From NCBI GenBank assembly GCA_021828375.1, contig JAKARS010000002.1:1-64000 (forward strand): 64,000 nt of DNA, given 5' to 3'. Source of the stretch: Nitrospirota bacterium (GTDB lineage Bacteria > Nitrospirota > Leptospirillia > Leptospirillales > Leptospirillaceae). The notes below the pieces were generated by a model. That model was not told where the DNA came from. It was given only the letters and a program-made list of their open reading frames with translations, and made no database searches. This document shows positions 52,970 to 62,153 of the stretch, piece by piece; position 1 is the first letter of the stretch, and each line of letters begins with the position of its first letter. A program made the translations under genes and the position numbers.

Positions 52970-53806
52970 ATGACAAAATCATATTTGACGGAATCCTCCC
53001 CCGGAAAGGGGGGAAAGCTCTCACTGGTCGGTTTCGGCCCTGGAGCCGAGGACCATCTCACCCCCATTGCCAGAAAGGCCATTGAACGAGCGGATGTGGT
53101 AATCGGCTATCGGACCTATATCGATCTGGTTCGTCATCTCGTCAACGGCAAGTCGGTGATCGAGACCGGAATGACCGAAGAAATCGACAGGGCGACCCAG
53201 GCGGTCGAGCTGGCCTACCAGGGCCATCATGTCGTTCTTGTCAGCAGCGGAGATGTGGGAATCTACGGCATGGCCGGGCTGGCCTTCGAGGTACTGGGAG
53301 AGAAGGGCTGGACGGGAGAAGAGATTGAGGTGTCTGTCCTTCCGGGAATTACCGCTCTTTCCGCCTGCGCGTCCCTTCTGGGAGCCCCTCTCATGCACGA
53401 CTTTGCCTCCATCAGCCTCTCCGATCTTCTGACGCCCTGGGAGGTGATCCGGAAGCGTCTTGAGGCGGCGGCGATGGCCGACTTTGTGGTGGCCCTCTAT
53501 AACCCCCGTTCCTCCAAAAGGGTACGCCAGGTCGAGGAGGCCCGGGAAATTCTCCTCTCCCATCGCGGGCCCGACACTCCTGTGGGAATCGTCAAGAGCG
53601 CGATGCGCGACGGTGAAACGGTCGTGATCACGACCCTCGATCATATGCTCGAGCATCCGATCGGGATGTTGACCACCATCCTCGTGGGGAATTCCCAGAC
53701 CCGCCTTTTGGCCGGACGGATGGTGACTCCCCGCGGGTATCGGAACAAATATGATCTGGAGACGGGGGAAAAAATTGCCAAGAAGAAAGGATCCGGCTCG
53801 GAATGA
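52970..53806 (+). CDS. cbiH: Precorrin-3B C17-methyltransferase (CbiH/CobJ)
   Basis: LVGFGPGAEDHLTPIARKAIERADVVIGYRTYIDLV; VLVSSGDVGIYGMAGLAFEV; FVVALYNPRSSKR. Confidence 0.94.
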   Translation: MTKSYLTESSPGKGGKLSLVGFGPGAEDHLTPIARKAIERADVVIGYRTYIDLVRHLVNGKSVIETGMTEEIDRATQAVELAYQGHHVVLVSSGDVGIYGMAGLAFEVLGEKGWTGEEIEVSVLPGITALSACASLLGAPLMHDFASISLSDLLTPWEVIRKRLEAAAMADFVVALYNPRSSKRVRQVEEAREILLSHRGPDTPVGIVKSAMRDGETVVITTLDHMLEHPIGMLTTILVGNSQTRLLAGRMVTPRGYRNKYDLETGEKIAKKKGSGSE

Positions 53807-54342
53807 ATGACTCAGAAAAGGAAAAGGGGCTGGTCATCGTCTATACCGGAGACGGGAAGGGGAAGACAACCGCGGCCCTTGGGCTCCTTTACCGGGCCTC
53901 CGGCTACCGGATGAAAAGCCTGATGATCCAGTTCATGAAGGGGCGAATGCATTCCGGGGAGCGGGAGGCGGCGACCCGGGATTCCAACGGCCTTGTGACG
54001 ATCGTTCCCCTTGGGGAAGGGTTTACCTGGGAGACGAAGGATGCGGCAAGAGATCGCGCCGTGGCCCAGCAGGCCTTCGAGTATGCCCGATCGGAAGTGC
54101 TCTCGGGAACGTATGATCTTGTCGTCCTCGATGAAATCAATATCGCGCTTCGCTACAATTATATCGATGTTCCCCAGGTTCTGGCGCTTCTTGATGAACG
54201 TCCGTTTCACCAAAATATCGTCCTGACCGGTCGGAACGCTCCGGAGGCCCTTCTGGAGCGGGCCGATCTGGTGACCGAGATGAAGATGATCAAACATCCC
54301 TTCGAGAAAGGGATTCTTGCACGGAAAGGGGTCGACTTTTAA
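53803..54342 (+). CDS. cobO: Cob(I)yrinic acid a,c-diamide adenosyltransferase
   Basis: IVYTGDGKGKTTAALGLLYRASGY; DLVVLDEINIALRY; VLTGRNAPEALLERADLVTEMKMIKHPFEKGI. Confidence 0.95.
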   Translation: MNDSEKEKGLVIVYTGDGKGKTTAALGLLYRASGYRMKSLMIQFMKGRMHSGEREAATRDSNGLVTIVPLGEGFTWETKDAARDRAVAQQAFEYARSEVLSGTYDLVVLDEINIALRYNYIDVPQVLALLDERPFHQNIVLTGRNAPEALLERADLVTEMKMIKHPFEKGILARKGVDF

Positions 54343-54896
54343 TGGCGCTGCTCAAGATTGCGAAGATGGGCAATCCGGTTCTTCGAAAAATTTCCGAGCC
54401 GGTCAGCAAGGAGGAAATTGCCCGACCGGAATTCCAGCGTTTTCTCGACGATATGATCGAGACGATGAAGGATGAGGATGGTCTGGGCCTTGCCGCTCCC
54501 CAGGTCCACGTCTCAAAACAGGTGGTCATCATTGAAAGTCTCGATGACCCCCGTTCCGAGGACGGTCCTCCGACACCTCTTCTTGTCCTGATCAATCCTG
54601 TCTTCAAATACATGTCCAAGGAGACGCGAAGCGGATGGGAAGGATGCCTCTCCCTCGACAATCTTCGGGGAAAGGTGACGCGCTCCCGGGCGGTCAAGCT
54701 CGAAGCCCTCGGACGAAAGGGCGAGACCATTGTTCTCGATTGGGAAGAATTTCCTGCGGTGGTCCTGCAACATGAGATCGACCACCTGCGGGGACATCTC
54801 TTCGTCGACAGGATGAAGGACATGTCGACGCTGACCCATCTCGGAGAGTTCCACCGCTACTGGATCAAGGGAGAAAAGGACGTCGAGGAGGTTTAG
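54342..54896 (+). CDS. def: Peptide deformylase
   Basis: GLGLAAPQV; EGCLSLDNLRG; QHEIDHLRGHLF. Confidence 0.96.
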   Translation: MALLKIAKMGNPVLRKISEPVSKEEIARPEFQRFLDDMIETMKDEDGLGLAAPQVHVSKQVVIIESLDDPRSEDGPPTPLLVLINPVFKYMSKETRSGWEGCLSLDNLRGKVTRSRAVKLEALGRKGETIVLDWEEFPAVVLQHEIDHLRGHLFVDRMKDMSTLTHLGEFHRYWIKGEKDVEEV

Positions 54897-54960
54897 GGCG
54901 GGAGGACGATCCCCCAGGGAGGCCTTGGGGGCCCAAGGAAAGGCCAGGGGGAAGGGACGG

Positions 54961-55683
54961 CTATCCGAGGTCCGCAAGAAGGGAGTAGGTGGCCTCCCGG
55001 GGATCCTGAGCCCCGATGATGGGTCGTCCGACGACAAGAAGGTCGGATCCCTCGCTCAAGGCCTCATGGGGAGATCGGGCATTGAACTGATCGTCCCTGG
55101 CCCCGGTCGGTCCCTTGGGCCGAATTCCGGGAGTGACGAAAAAGGGGGTCTCTCCCCAACGTGTTCGGGCTCGAGCAAGCTCCCCCGGGGACATGACAAG
55201 TCCATCCGCTCCTGAAGAGAGGGCGACCGATCCCAGTCGGGCCACGCCCTCCTCCCGGCTGGGGTACCCCATCGCTTGCACCTCCCCTTCCGTCAAATGA
55301 GTCAAAAGCGTCACCGCGATCAGGGCCGGTGGCTCAGGCCCCGAAGAGTCAAGGGCCTCTCGCGCCGCCGCAATCATCGCTGTCCCCCCCTGGGCATGGA
55401 TCGTGACCATCCGGATCGCGGGGGAAGGGAGGCGGGAGAGCGTCTCGAAGACGGTGTTGGGGATGTCGTGCCATTTGAGGTCGAGAAAGACAGGGATCCC
55501 CAACCTCTCTGCCGTGGAGAGGAAGTCCTCTCCCCAGGAGAGAAAGGGAACAGGACCGCACTTGACCATGCCCACCAGGGGGCCAAGATCCCGAAGCAAG
55601 GCCAGACCCTGACCCCGATCCGACAGATCGAGCGCAAGGCACAGTATGTTTTTGAGCCCCAGCCTCTCCCGGATTCCCCTCAC
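54961..55683 (-). CDS. pyrF: Orotidine-5'-phosphate decarboxylase
   Basis: LCLALDLSD; FLDLKWHDIPNTV; FVTPGIRP; GTG start at 55683 overlapping the prmA stop. Confidence 0.94.
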   Translation of the reverse strand: MRGIRERLGLKNILCLALDLSDRGQGLALLRDLGPLVGMVKCGPVPFLSWGEDFLSTAERLGIPVFLDLKWHDIPNTVFETLSRLPSPAIRMVTIHAQGGTAMIAAAREALDSSGPEPPALIAVTLLTHLTEGEVQAMGYPSREEGVARLGSVALSSGADGLVMSPGELARARTRWGETPFFVTPGIRPKGPTGARDDQFNARSPHEALSEGSDLLVVGRPIIGAQDPREATYSLLADLG

Positions 55684-56570
55684 GAGGGGCTCCTTCCCTT
55701 GTCGACGACAAAGGTGTCGTAACGTTCTCCCGGAACATGGCGCACCTCTCCCGGAAGCCCCGACAGGACTCGGGCCACGGCCTCCGTCTCCTCCTTCGAC
55801 ACCCCGGAGCAAATCATTCGGCCCGCAGGCGACAGCAATCCGTAGAGCTTCGGCGTGGTGGCGCAGAGGACTCCTCCCGTGACATTGGCCAGGATCATGT
55901 CAAAGGAGGGGAGGGGAGACGCGGGAGGAATCTCGTCAAAGGATCCGTAAACAACTCCTCGGTCGTCCATTCCGTTGTCCCGAAGATTCTGACGGGTTGC
56001 CTCCACGGCATACGGATCGTTGTCGATGGCAATCAGGGTCGACTCTTTCATGAGGTGAAGGGCCGCGACCCCCAGAATCCCCGTTCCGGATCCGAAATCG
56101 AGAATCGACCGCGGCTCATTCGGCCATCGATCAGCCGTCTCCGCAATCAGTTCGAGACATCGGTAGGTCGTTTCGTGCAGGCCCGTGCCGAAGGCCATTT
56201 GTGGATCGATGCGAATGACCGCGAGAGCCGACTGATCCTCGGGATCCTCCCATGAGGGAACCACCCTGAGCCGCTCCCCCACCGTAAAGCTTTTAAACCC
56301 CTGCTCCTTCCAGATCTCCTGCCAATCTTCCTGACGTGCCACGTGGAGTTCAATCGCTGAGGCCCCGAGGGAAGAAAGGGCCGACTCCATTAGAAGCCAT
56401 TCGGCGGAGTCCGTGTCGGGGGGGACAAAGACGAGCCGGCAGGGGGTTCCCTCCTCGATGAGGACGGAGGACTGGGTGTGGCCATTGAGCCACTGCAGGA
56501 GGCCATCAAGATCCTCGGGAGAGCAAAGGAGGGAGGCAAACGTATAGCTGGAAGAAGATGTCGACACCAA
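55680..56570 (-). CDS. prmA: Ribosomal protein L11 methyltransferase-like
   Basis: IDPQMAFGTGLHETTYRCLELI; ILDFGSGTGILGVAALHL; FDMILANVTGGVL. Confidence 0.9.
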   Translation of the reverse strand: MVSTSSSSYTFASLLCSPEDLDGLLQWLNGHTQSSVLIEEGTPCRLVFVPPDTDSAEWLLMESALSSLGASAIELHVARQEDWQEIWKEQGFKSFTVGERLRVVPSWEDPEDQSALAVIRIDPQMAFGTGLHETTYRCLELIAETADRWPNEPRSILDFGSGTGILGVAALHLMKESTLIAIDNDPYAVEATRQNLRDNGMDDRGVVYGSFDEIPPASPLPSFDMILANVTGGVLCATTPKLYGLLSPAGRMICSGVSKEETEAVARVLSGLPGEVRHVPGERYDTFVVDKGRSPS

Positions 56571-56574
56571 GACC

Positions 56575-57627
56575 TCAGGGGTTGAATGTGAGCGTGTAGA
56601 GAGACGTCCCGGGGGTCAGGAAGACAAGGTCAAGCCGGTGAGGGCCATAGGTTTGTCCGGTGACAATGGCATACATCCGGGACCCGTTGACCCGAACGAG
56701 GGTTCCCGACTTCGGATCGATCGTGGTGTCGGATCCGGCCTCAACTTTTGAGAGGGGATGCCCATCAATGGTGACCAGAACGAGGCCTTCGGGTGCGTTC
56801 TTCGGACGTCTCATCACGGCATTGACTCCCCGCCCCTGATAATAGACGGTGAGGGTCGGAGGGTGGTTGTCTTTTTGAATTCCCGAAAAAACATGATCCG
56901 GTGTCGATGACCATAACCCACTGAGAATGATCGAGTTGTTTATGTTTGTCCGGCCAGAGTACAAATATTCAGTTTCATGAAATCCTGAAGGATTTCCCAG
57001 GTGTCCCCGATCTGTTCCGGCATAGAGCTCGGGGGTGAGGTCGGGGGAAAACCCGCCAGAATCCGGATTTCCCTGAATCGGAGCGGGAAGATGAAGGGCG
57101 GAGACGATACTGTCCTCAAGCTCATCGTATCCCCCCTCTCCGATAGAGTGGTAGAGAAGTGTTCCGTCGGGAGCATAGAGGTAGTCTGAGGGCCAGTAAT
57201 GATTTTTGAAGCGCCTCCAGAGCGTCTGATCCTTGTCGAGAACGACGGGAAAGATGATGTGGTATTGCGCGATGGCCCGCTCGACTCTCTCCGGCCGGGC
57301 GGCAAAGTCGAATTCCGGAGAATGGATCCCGACAATGACGAGACCTTTGTCCTTGTATTTTCGATAGATCTCATCAAGGTGGGGAAATGTTCGAATGCAG
57401 TTGATGCACGTGTAGTCCCAAAAATCATAGAGGACAACTTTTCCCTGAAGAGAAGGAGGAGAAACACGTCCCTGACCATTGACCCATCCCCCATTTCCCT
57501 CGAGGGAAATGGGGGCGGAAAAGGAGCGGGCAGGAAAGCCCAAGAGGATCAGGAACGCGGTGATGAGACAAAAGGAGGGGAGAACAGAGAAGAGGGGTCG
57601 GGTCGGGATAGTTCCGGAATCTTTCAT
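56575..57627 (-). CDS. DipZ/TlpA-like thioredoxin-fold protein
   Basis: Signal peptide; VVLYDFWDYTCINCIRTFPHLDEIYRKYKDKGLVIVGIHSPEFDF; NHYWPSDYLYAPDGTLLYHSIGEGGYDELE. Confidence 0.88.
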   Translation of the reverse strand: MKDSGTIPTRPLFSVLPSFCLITAFLILLGFPARSFSAPISLEGNGGWVNGQGRVSPPSLQGKVVLYDFWDYTCINCIRTFPHLDEIYRKYKDKGLVIVGIHSPEFDFAARPERVERAIAQYHIIFPVVLDKDQTLWRRFKNHYWPSDYLYAPDGTLLYHSIGEGGYDELEDSIVSALHLPAPIQGNPDSGGFSPDLTPELYAGTDRGHLGNPSGFHETEYLYSGRTNINNSIILSGLWSSTPDHVFSGIQKDNHPPTLTVYYQGRGVNAVMRRPKNAPEGLVLVTIDGHPLSKVEAGSDTTIDPKSGTLVRVNGSRMYAIVTGQTYGPHRLDLVFLTPGTSLYTLTFNP

Positions 57628-57725
57628 CGGCAGATCTCCCGGAGGGATGAGGATAGGGGGAAGAAAAAGAAAAGGAAGGCCCGGAGGCCCTCCTTTTTAA
57701 TGGATCAAACGTTCAAAAAGGGAGA

Positions 57726-58010
57726 TCAGGGATGTTGTCCCGTCCAGGACTCGGGACGGAATCCCTCCTTGGAAAGCTCGAAAGTATCTTTGAGGTCCGT
57801 GATCATGATCATCTTGATGGCATGGTGTTTGGCAAGGTCATCACAGATTCCGACGCAGATTTCACAGCCTTTGCAGCGATCAACGGCAACGAAGGCCGTT
57901 TTGGCGGCGTTATCGTAGAGGATGGTGTTGGCCTCGGGGCAATACTGGGTGCAGAGGCGACAGGCGGTTTCACTGCAGATAGCTTGGTCGATATGCGCAA
58001 CAAGATACAA
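57726..58010 (-). CDS. 4Fe-4S ferredoxin-type (delta) subunit of a 2-oxoacid:ferredoxin oxidoreductase
   Basis: CSETACRLCTQYCPE and CKGCEICVGICDD; last gene of the operon. Confidence 0.8.
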   Translation of the reverse strand: MYLVAHIDQAICSETACRLCTQYCPEANTILYDNAAKTAFVAVDRCKGCEICVGICDDLAKHHAIKMIMITDLKDTFELSKEGFRPESWTGQHP

Positions 58011-58031
58011 GGGATTTCTCCTTTAGTTAGA

Positions 58032-58727
58032 TCAGACGGAGGCCTTTTGGCTCTTAGCGGCCCAGCCGTGATCCTGGGCATATTGATAGGCGGCGGCAAT
58101 AACGGCCATGTTGCTCTTCAGAAGCTGCTCTTTTTTGGCAAATTTCTTTTCGATCACATTGTCGAGAGCGGCCGTGCCTCCGGAGACGACAAATCCCTTT
58201 CCGAGAAAACGTTCACGGACAGACTGCTCGAGGGATTCCATCGAGGGGATGCCGAGGATTGACGCGATGGCTCCCACCATTGCCATGTTTGTGGCGAGAT
58301 CGGTTCCGCCGACTTCCCGGGCCATGGTTGTGGCGGGAAGGTAATGGATCCGTGCCTGACGCTCCTCGAGTTCCCGCACCTCATCGGGCTGCAGGGGAAT
58401 CGGGGTGTCGGAGTTGATGAGGACGACACCGTTTTGCTTGAGTCCGGAATAGAAGGGCATCGTATAGGATTTTCCGTGAGTGATCACCTGAGGATGGAAA
58501 ATCATGATCACGTTGGGGTAGATGATCTCCCCAATTTCATAAATTTTGTCGATGGCGATGCGGACGTAGGATTCAACCGGAGCCATGCGCTTCTCGGAGC
58601 CGAAAAAGGGAACAAGGGTGCTTTCCCCGCCGTTGATCACCATCCCGTTGCTCAGGATGTGGGAGGCGGTGACGACTCCCTGGCCTCCGATGCCGGCCAT
58701 ACGGATGTTGTAACGCTTGAGTTGCAT
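58032..58727 (-). CDS. 2-oxoacid:ferredoxin oxidoreductase gamma subunit
   Basis: YNIRMAGIGGQGVVTASHILSNGMVINGGESTLVPFFGSEKRMAPVESYVRI. Confidence 0.92.
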   Translation of the reverse strand: MQLKRYNIRMAGIGGQGVVTASHILSNGMVINGGESTLVPFFGSEKRMAPVESYVRIAIDKIYEIGEIIYPNVIMIFHPQVITHGKSYTMPFYSGLKQNGVVLINSDTPIPLQPDEVRELEERQARIHYLPATTMAREVGGTDLATNMAMVGAIASILGIPSMESLEQSVRERFLGKGFVVSGGTAALDNVIEKKFAKKEQLLKSNMAVIAAAYQYAQDHGWAAKSQKASV

Positions 58728-58792
58728 GGTGCGATCTCCTTCAATTGGGGGAGGAGAGAACGATTGCCGTTTCCCCTCCCGGGTCCCTACTC

Positions 58793-59656
58793 CTACTTCT
58801 TGGCTTTCTTGGAGGTATCGATGGAATCAAGATAGGCCTTGGCCTCATCGGAGATGATCTCCATGAAACCGTAACGCTTCGATTCGATCTCCCGGGCATC
58901 GTCAAGAACCTTCGGGGTCGGGATGGCGTATTCGATGTTGCAGGAGGTGTAGGCCTGAATAAAGGTGGGGCCGACTTCCCGGGCAATCATGACGGCTTTT
59001 CTTACCACGGAAGCCACCCGGGTCGGATTGGTGGGGGTCAGACGGGCAATGTAGGCAACCCCTGAGGTCTGGGCCAGTCCAATCATGTCCATCTTGTCGA
59101 AGAGCTTGCCCTTGGGGGCCATCTTCAGAAGGGCACCGCGCTCGGTCATGCCGCTCTCCTGACCTCCGGTATTTCCATAGACTTCGTTGTCGAGCATGAT
59201 GGTGGTAAAGCGTTCCTTGCGGAACCAGGAGTGCATCACGGCGCTAAAGCCGATGTCCGCCAGTCCGCCGTCACCTGCCATCACGACCACATCCTTGGCC
59301 TGATCCTTGAAGCGGACTTCAAGGCCACGCTTGAGGCCGGAGGCCACCGCATTGGTGTCTCCATAGTTGCCGTAGATGAAGGGGATCGAGGTCTGGGTCA
59401 ATGCGAGACGACCGCATCCGGCCGTTCCGATGAGAATGGTATGCTCGGGGTTGGGGAGTCCCACCATCGTGAGCCGGATGAAAAGGGTCATGGCGCACCC
59501 GGCACACATGGGGTGCTCCTCGAGGACCTCCTTGAAGGAGCCCATTTCGGAGACCTTTTTCTGTTTCCCGTAAGGCCCGCGCTCCACGAGGTCCACGTAT
59601 TCCTTGGTCATGTACTTCTCCCAACCGGGAGTGATGGTCATATTCTTAAAGCTCAT
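58793..59656 (-). CDS. 2-oxoacid:ferredoxin oxidoreductase beta (TPP) subunit
   Basis: HPMCAGCAMTLFIRL; VVVMAGDGGLADIGFSAVMHSWFRKERFTTIMLDNEVYGNTGGQESGMT. Confidence 0.95.
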   Translation of the reverse strand: MSFKNMTITPGWEKYMTKEYVDLVERGPYGKQKKVSEMGSFKEVLEEHPMCAGCAMTLFIRLTMVGLPNPEHTILIGTAGCGRLALTQTSIPFIYGNYGDTNAVASGLKRGLEVRFKDQAKDVVVMAGDGGLADIGFSAVMHSWFRKERFTTIMLDNEVYGNTGGQESGMTERGALLKMAPKGKLFDKMDMIGLAQTSGVAYIARLTPTNPTRVASVVRKAVMIAREVGPTFIQAYTSCNIEYAIPTPKVLDDAREIESKRYGFMEIISDEAKAYLDSIDTSKKAKK

Positions 59657-59740
59657 TGGTCCGCTCCATATTCTGGGTAAGTCAAAGAAGTTTTCTTTTG
59701 ACGTCGTGTTGTCCTGATGAACCTGAATGTCCTGACGTGA

Positions 59741-60985
59741 CTAAAACACAAATTTCTTGTTCGGGAAGATCGTCTGAAGGATCATCTCTGTGGGCATGGA
59801 CATCCCGCCGTAAACACGAGGTCCGGGGACGATCTCTGCCTTGGAGTGTCCGTACAGTGCGGTGACGATTTCACGATGAAGCCATCCCATGTAATTAAAC
59901 TCGGGGACGATGATTCTCTTCGCGTGCTTGCAGGCCTCGCGAAGTTCCGGCGTGGGGAAGGGCCGAATCGAACGGACCTTGATGAGTCCGATCTTGGTGT
60001 TGTGCTCCTCTTCCGCCTGACGGACAGCCTCCCGGGACTGGGAGACGGCGCTCCCGGAAGCGATCAGGATGGTTTCTGCCTCTGGGTTGACGACCTCGAT
60101 CAGGCCCCCCATGTACTTGTTGATGTAGCGACGGGCTCTTTCGTTGGCGGCCCAAACTTCCTGCTGCCAGGAGGCATGCACCTGATAGCTGATGAAGTTG
60201 CTCTTCTGGATCGGCGCATCGCGGGAAAGACGGGCCGGGGGATTTTCGTTGTCCATTGCCGGGACGGCTTCGGCATAGGGATCTCTCGGGGGAAGCTTGA
60301 TGTCCTTCGAGGGGATGTTGACATAGCCGCGGGCATGGGTGACAAAGAATCCGTCCACCGCCACCGCCACGGGAAGGGTGACCTCAGGCCGCTCGGAAAT
60401 GATGAAGGCCTTCATGGTGTAGTCGAAGAAGTCCTGCTGATTCTCGCCGTGCAGGAGGATAAGACCGGAATTGAGGAGATAGGCGAGCTCGACATTGTCG
60501 GGCTGGATGGCGAGAGGGGCATTGACCACCCGGCACATGATCAGGAGAACGGCGGGAATGCGTCCCCCTGGCCAGGAGGCGATGACTTCCATGCCTCTCA
60601 TGAGTCCGGGACCGGCGGTGGCGGTCATGGACCGGGCGCCTGCTCGGGAAGAGCCGGCAATGGCCGACATCACGCCGATTTCTTCTTCTCCGCGGAAATA
60701 CTCTTTGACATATCCTTCGGCCCAAAGGGAGCCCACCTGCTGCATGGTCTCGCTCTGGGGGGTGATCGGGTAGGAGATGGCGACGTCGACGTTGGAGCGG
60801 CGAATGGCCTCCTTGGCGGCTTCGGACCCTGTAATGAACGCTCTTTCCCGGGGGGCTTCGAAGAACATGTATTCCGGGGTAACGACCTTCTGTCGATCGC
60901 CCGCGGAGAGTTCGCTCTCGGGGGTTCCCTTGACTTCAGGGGCTTTGCCTGCCTGGACGTCTTTGACTCCTGCCGAATCGGACAT
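59741..60985 (-). CDS. 2-oxoacid:ferredoxin oxidoreductase alpha subunit
   Basis: ITGSEAAKEAIRRSNVDVAISYPITPQSETMQQVG; AGARSMTATAGPGLMRGMEVIAS. Confidence 0.95.
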   Translation of the reverse strand: MSDSAGVKDVQAGKAPEVKGTPESELSAGDRQKVVTPEYMFFEAPRERAFITGSEAAKEAIRRSNVDVAISYPITPQSETMQQVGSLWAEGYVKEYFRGEEEIGVMSAIAGSSRAGARSMTATAGPGLMRGMEVIASWPGGRIPAVLLIMCRVVNAPLAIQPDNVELAYLLNSGLILLHGENQQDFFDYTMKAFIISERPEVTLPVAVAVDGFFVTHARGYVNIPSKDIKLPPRDPYAEAVPAMDNENPPARLSRDAPIQKSNFISYQVHASWQQEVWAANERARRYINKYMGGLIEVVNPEAETILIASGSAVSQSREAVRQAEEEHNTKIGLIKVRSIRPFPTPELREACKHAKRIIVPEFNYMGWLHREIVTALYGHSKAEIVPGPRVYGGMSMPTEMILQTIFPNKKFVF

Positions 60986-61409
60986 TCATGACTCCTTAAT
61001 ATGGAAGATGGTCAGTGAAGAGAGGGTGAAAACGCATTAAGCGTGATTGGAACGGGCCAAGGCTCCGAACCGGGGTCCAAAAAGGCGCCAGAATCATCGT
61101 GGCGTTTCGTGAACCAAGGGATGCCGGGAATCCGTGTCTTTTTCCAGGGTCGAGGAGATCGGCTTATGGTGAATGCCGTCAACCCGGGACCTGCCTGTCC
61201 AATTCGTCCTGGAGAGGATCCCGCATCTTCAATCAGCCTGCGACAACAATATTATCCAGCGTTCAAATACACTATCACCAGTTCTCAAATCAAGTCAAAC
61301 GCGGGGAAGTTTCCCCTTGATCCGTTGAAGAGAGTCGCGCGACGGATTCCTGCGAAAGTTCTTGTTTTATTTCTTTTTTTTCAAGCCTTAGCAAGGGATG
61401 CGGGGAGAC

Positions 61410-62084
61410 TCATTCGGCATGTTCGTCGAGACCTGCGGCGAGATCATGGCGAAACTCCTCTGGAATGTGGAGGGCCTTTGTCTCGTCCCATTTCCAGTCC
61501 GGACGTTTTTCGGGAGCCTTGACGAGATTCTGGGAATGGGCAATCCCTTCCGGTGTGGCTCCCCAGGGAGTGAAGCCGGAGTCGGAGAGAAGGGCCGAGA
61601 TCTCCCGCGTCAGACTTTTCAAAAGGTCGAGCTCCCGGACATCGAGATGAATGTGGCCCGTCGGGGCCAGGGCATGGTCATCAAGAAGAAGAATGGTTCC
61701 GCAGGAATCCCGGATGCTGTCGAGGTGCTCAAGGAGAGAATTCAGTCGTCCCTTGGGAATCCCGGAGAGAAGAGTGATTCCCGAAGAGAAGACAAGGGTG
61801 TCTGCCGGCTTGAAATCGGAAACGTGGGCCAGGTCAATGGCGGGGATCGTCTCCTCGAAGAAGCGCATCAGGCGGCGGCGCTCCTCATCGGTATCATTCC
61901 AGCCCCAACGGGTCGACGATCCGATCATGAGCGTGGGACGTTCCGAGGTCAGAATCAATCGGGCAAGGGATCGCACATCATGAGAAGCGGCGTGTGTGGG
62001 TGTCATCGTGGTCTCTCGCATATAGTGTGGTCGGTTCTGAACGAAAGGAAGAGCTTCCGTGACGGTTTGTCGGTCTGAAGTCAT
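61410..62084 (-). CDS. Hypothetical protein downstream of the hydrogenase-like module
   Basis: Open ORF with no family I recognise; same strand as the module. Start uncertain, alternative ATG at 62006. Confidence 0.6.
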   Translation of the reverse strand: MTSDRQTVTEALPFVQNRPHYMRETTMTPTHAASHDVRSLARLILTSERPTLMIGSSTRWGWNDTDEERRRLMRFFEETIPAIDLAHVSDFKPADTLVFSSGITLLSGIPKGRLNSLLEHLDSIRDSCGTILLLDDHALAPTGHIHLDVRELDLLKSLTREISALLSDSGFTPWGATPEGIAHSQNLVKAPEKRPDWKWDETKALHIPEEFRHDLAAGLDEHAE

Positions 62085-62153
62085 GGTCCGGGGATGTTTT
62101 GTCCGGTCTTTCTATGTTAAGGGTCCTTCGAGGGCCAAATCAAGGAGCAACCG

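Noticed and set aside
54923-54938. ccttgggggcccaagg hairpin between def and pyrF as a terminator
   Set aside because: Stem is short with no T-tract on either strand; not strong enough to call.
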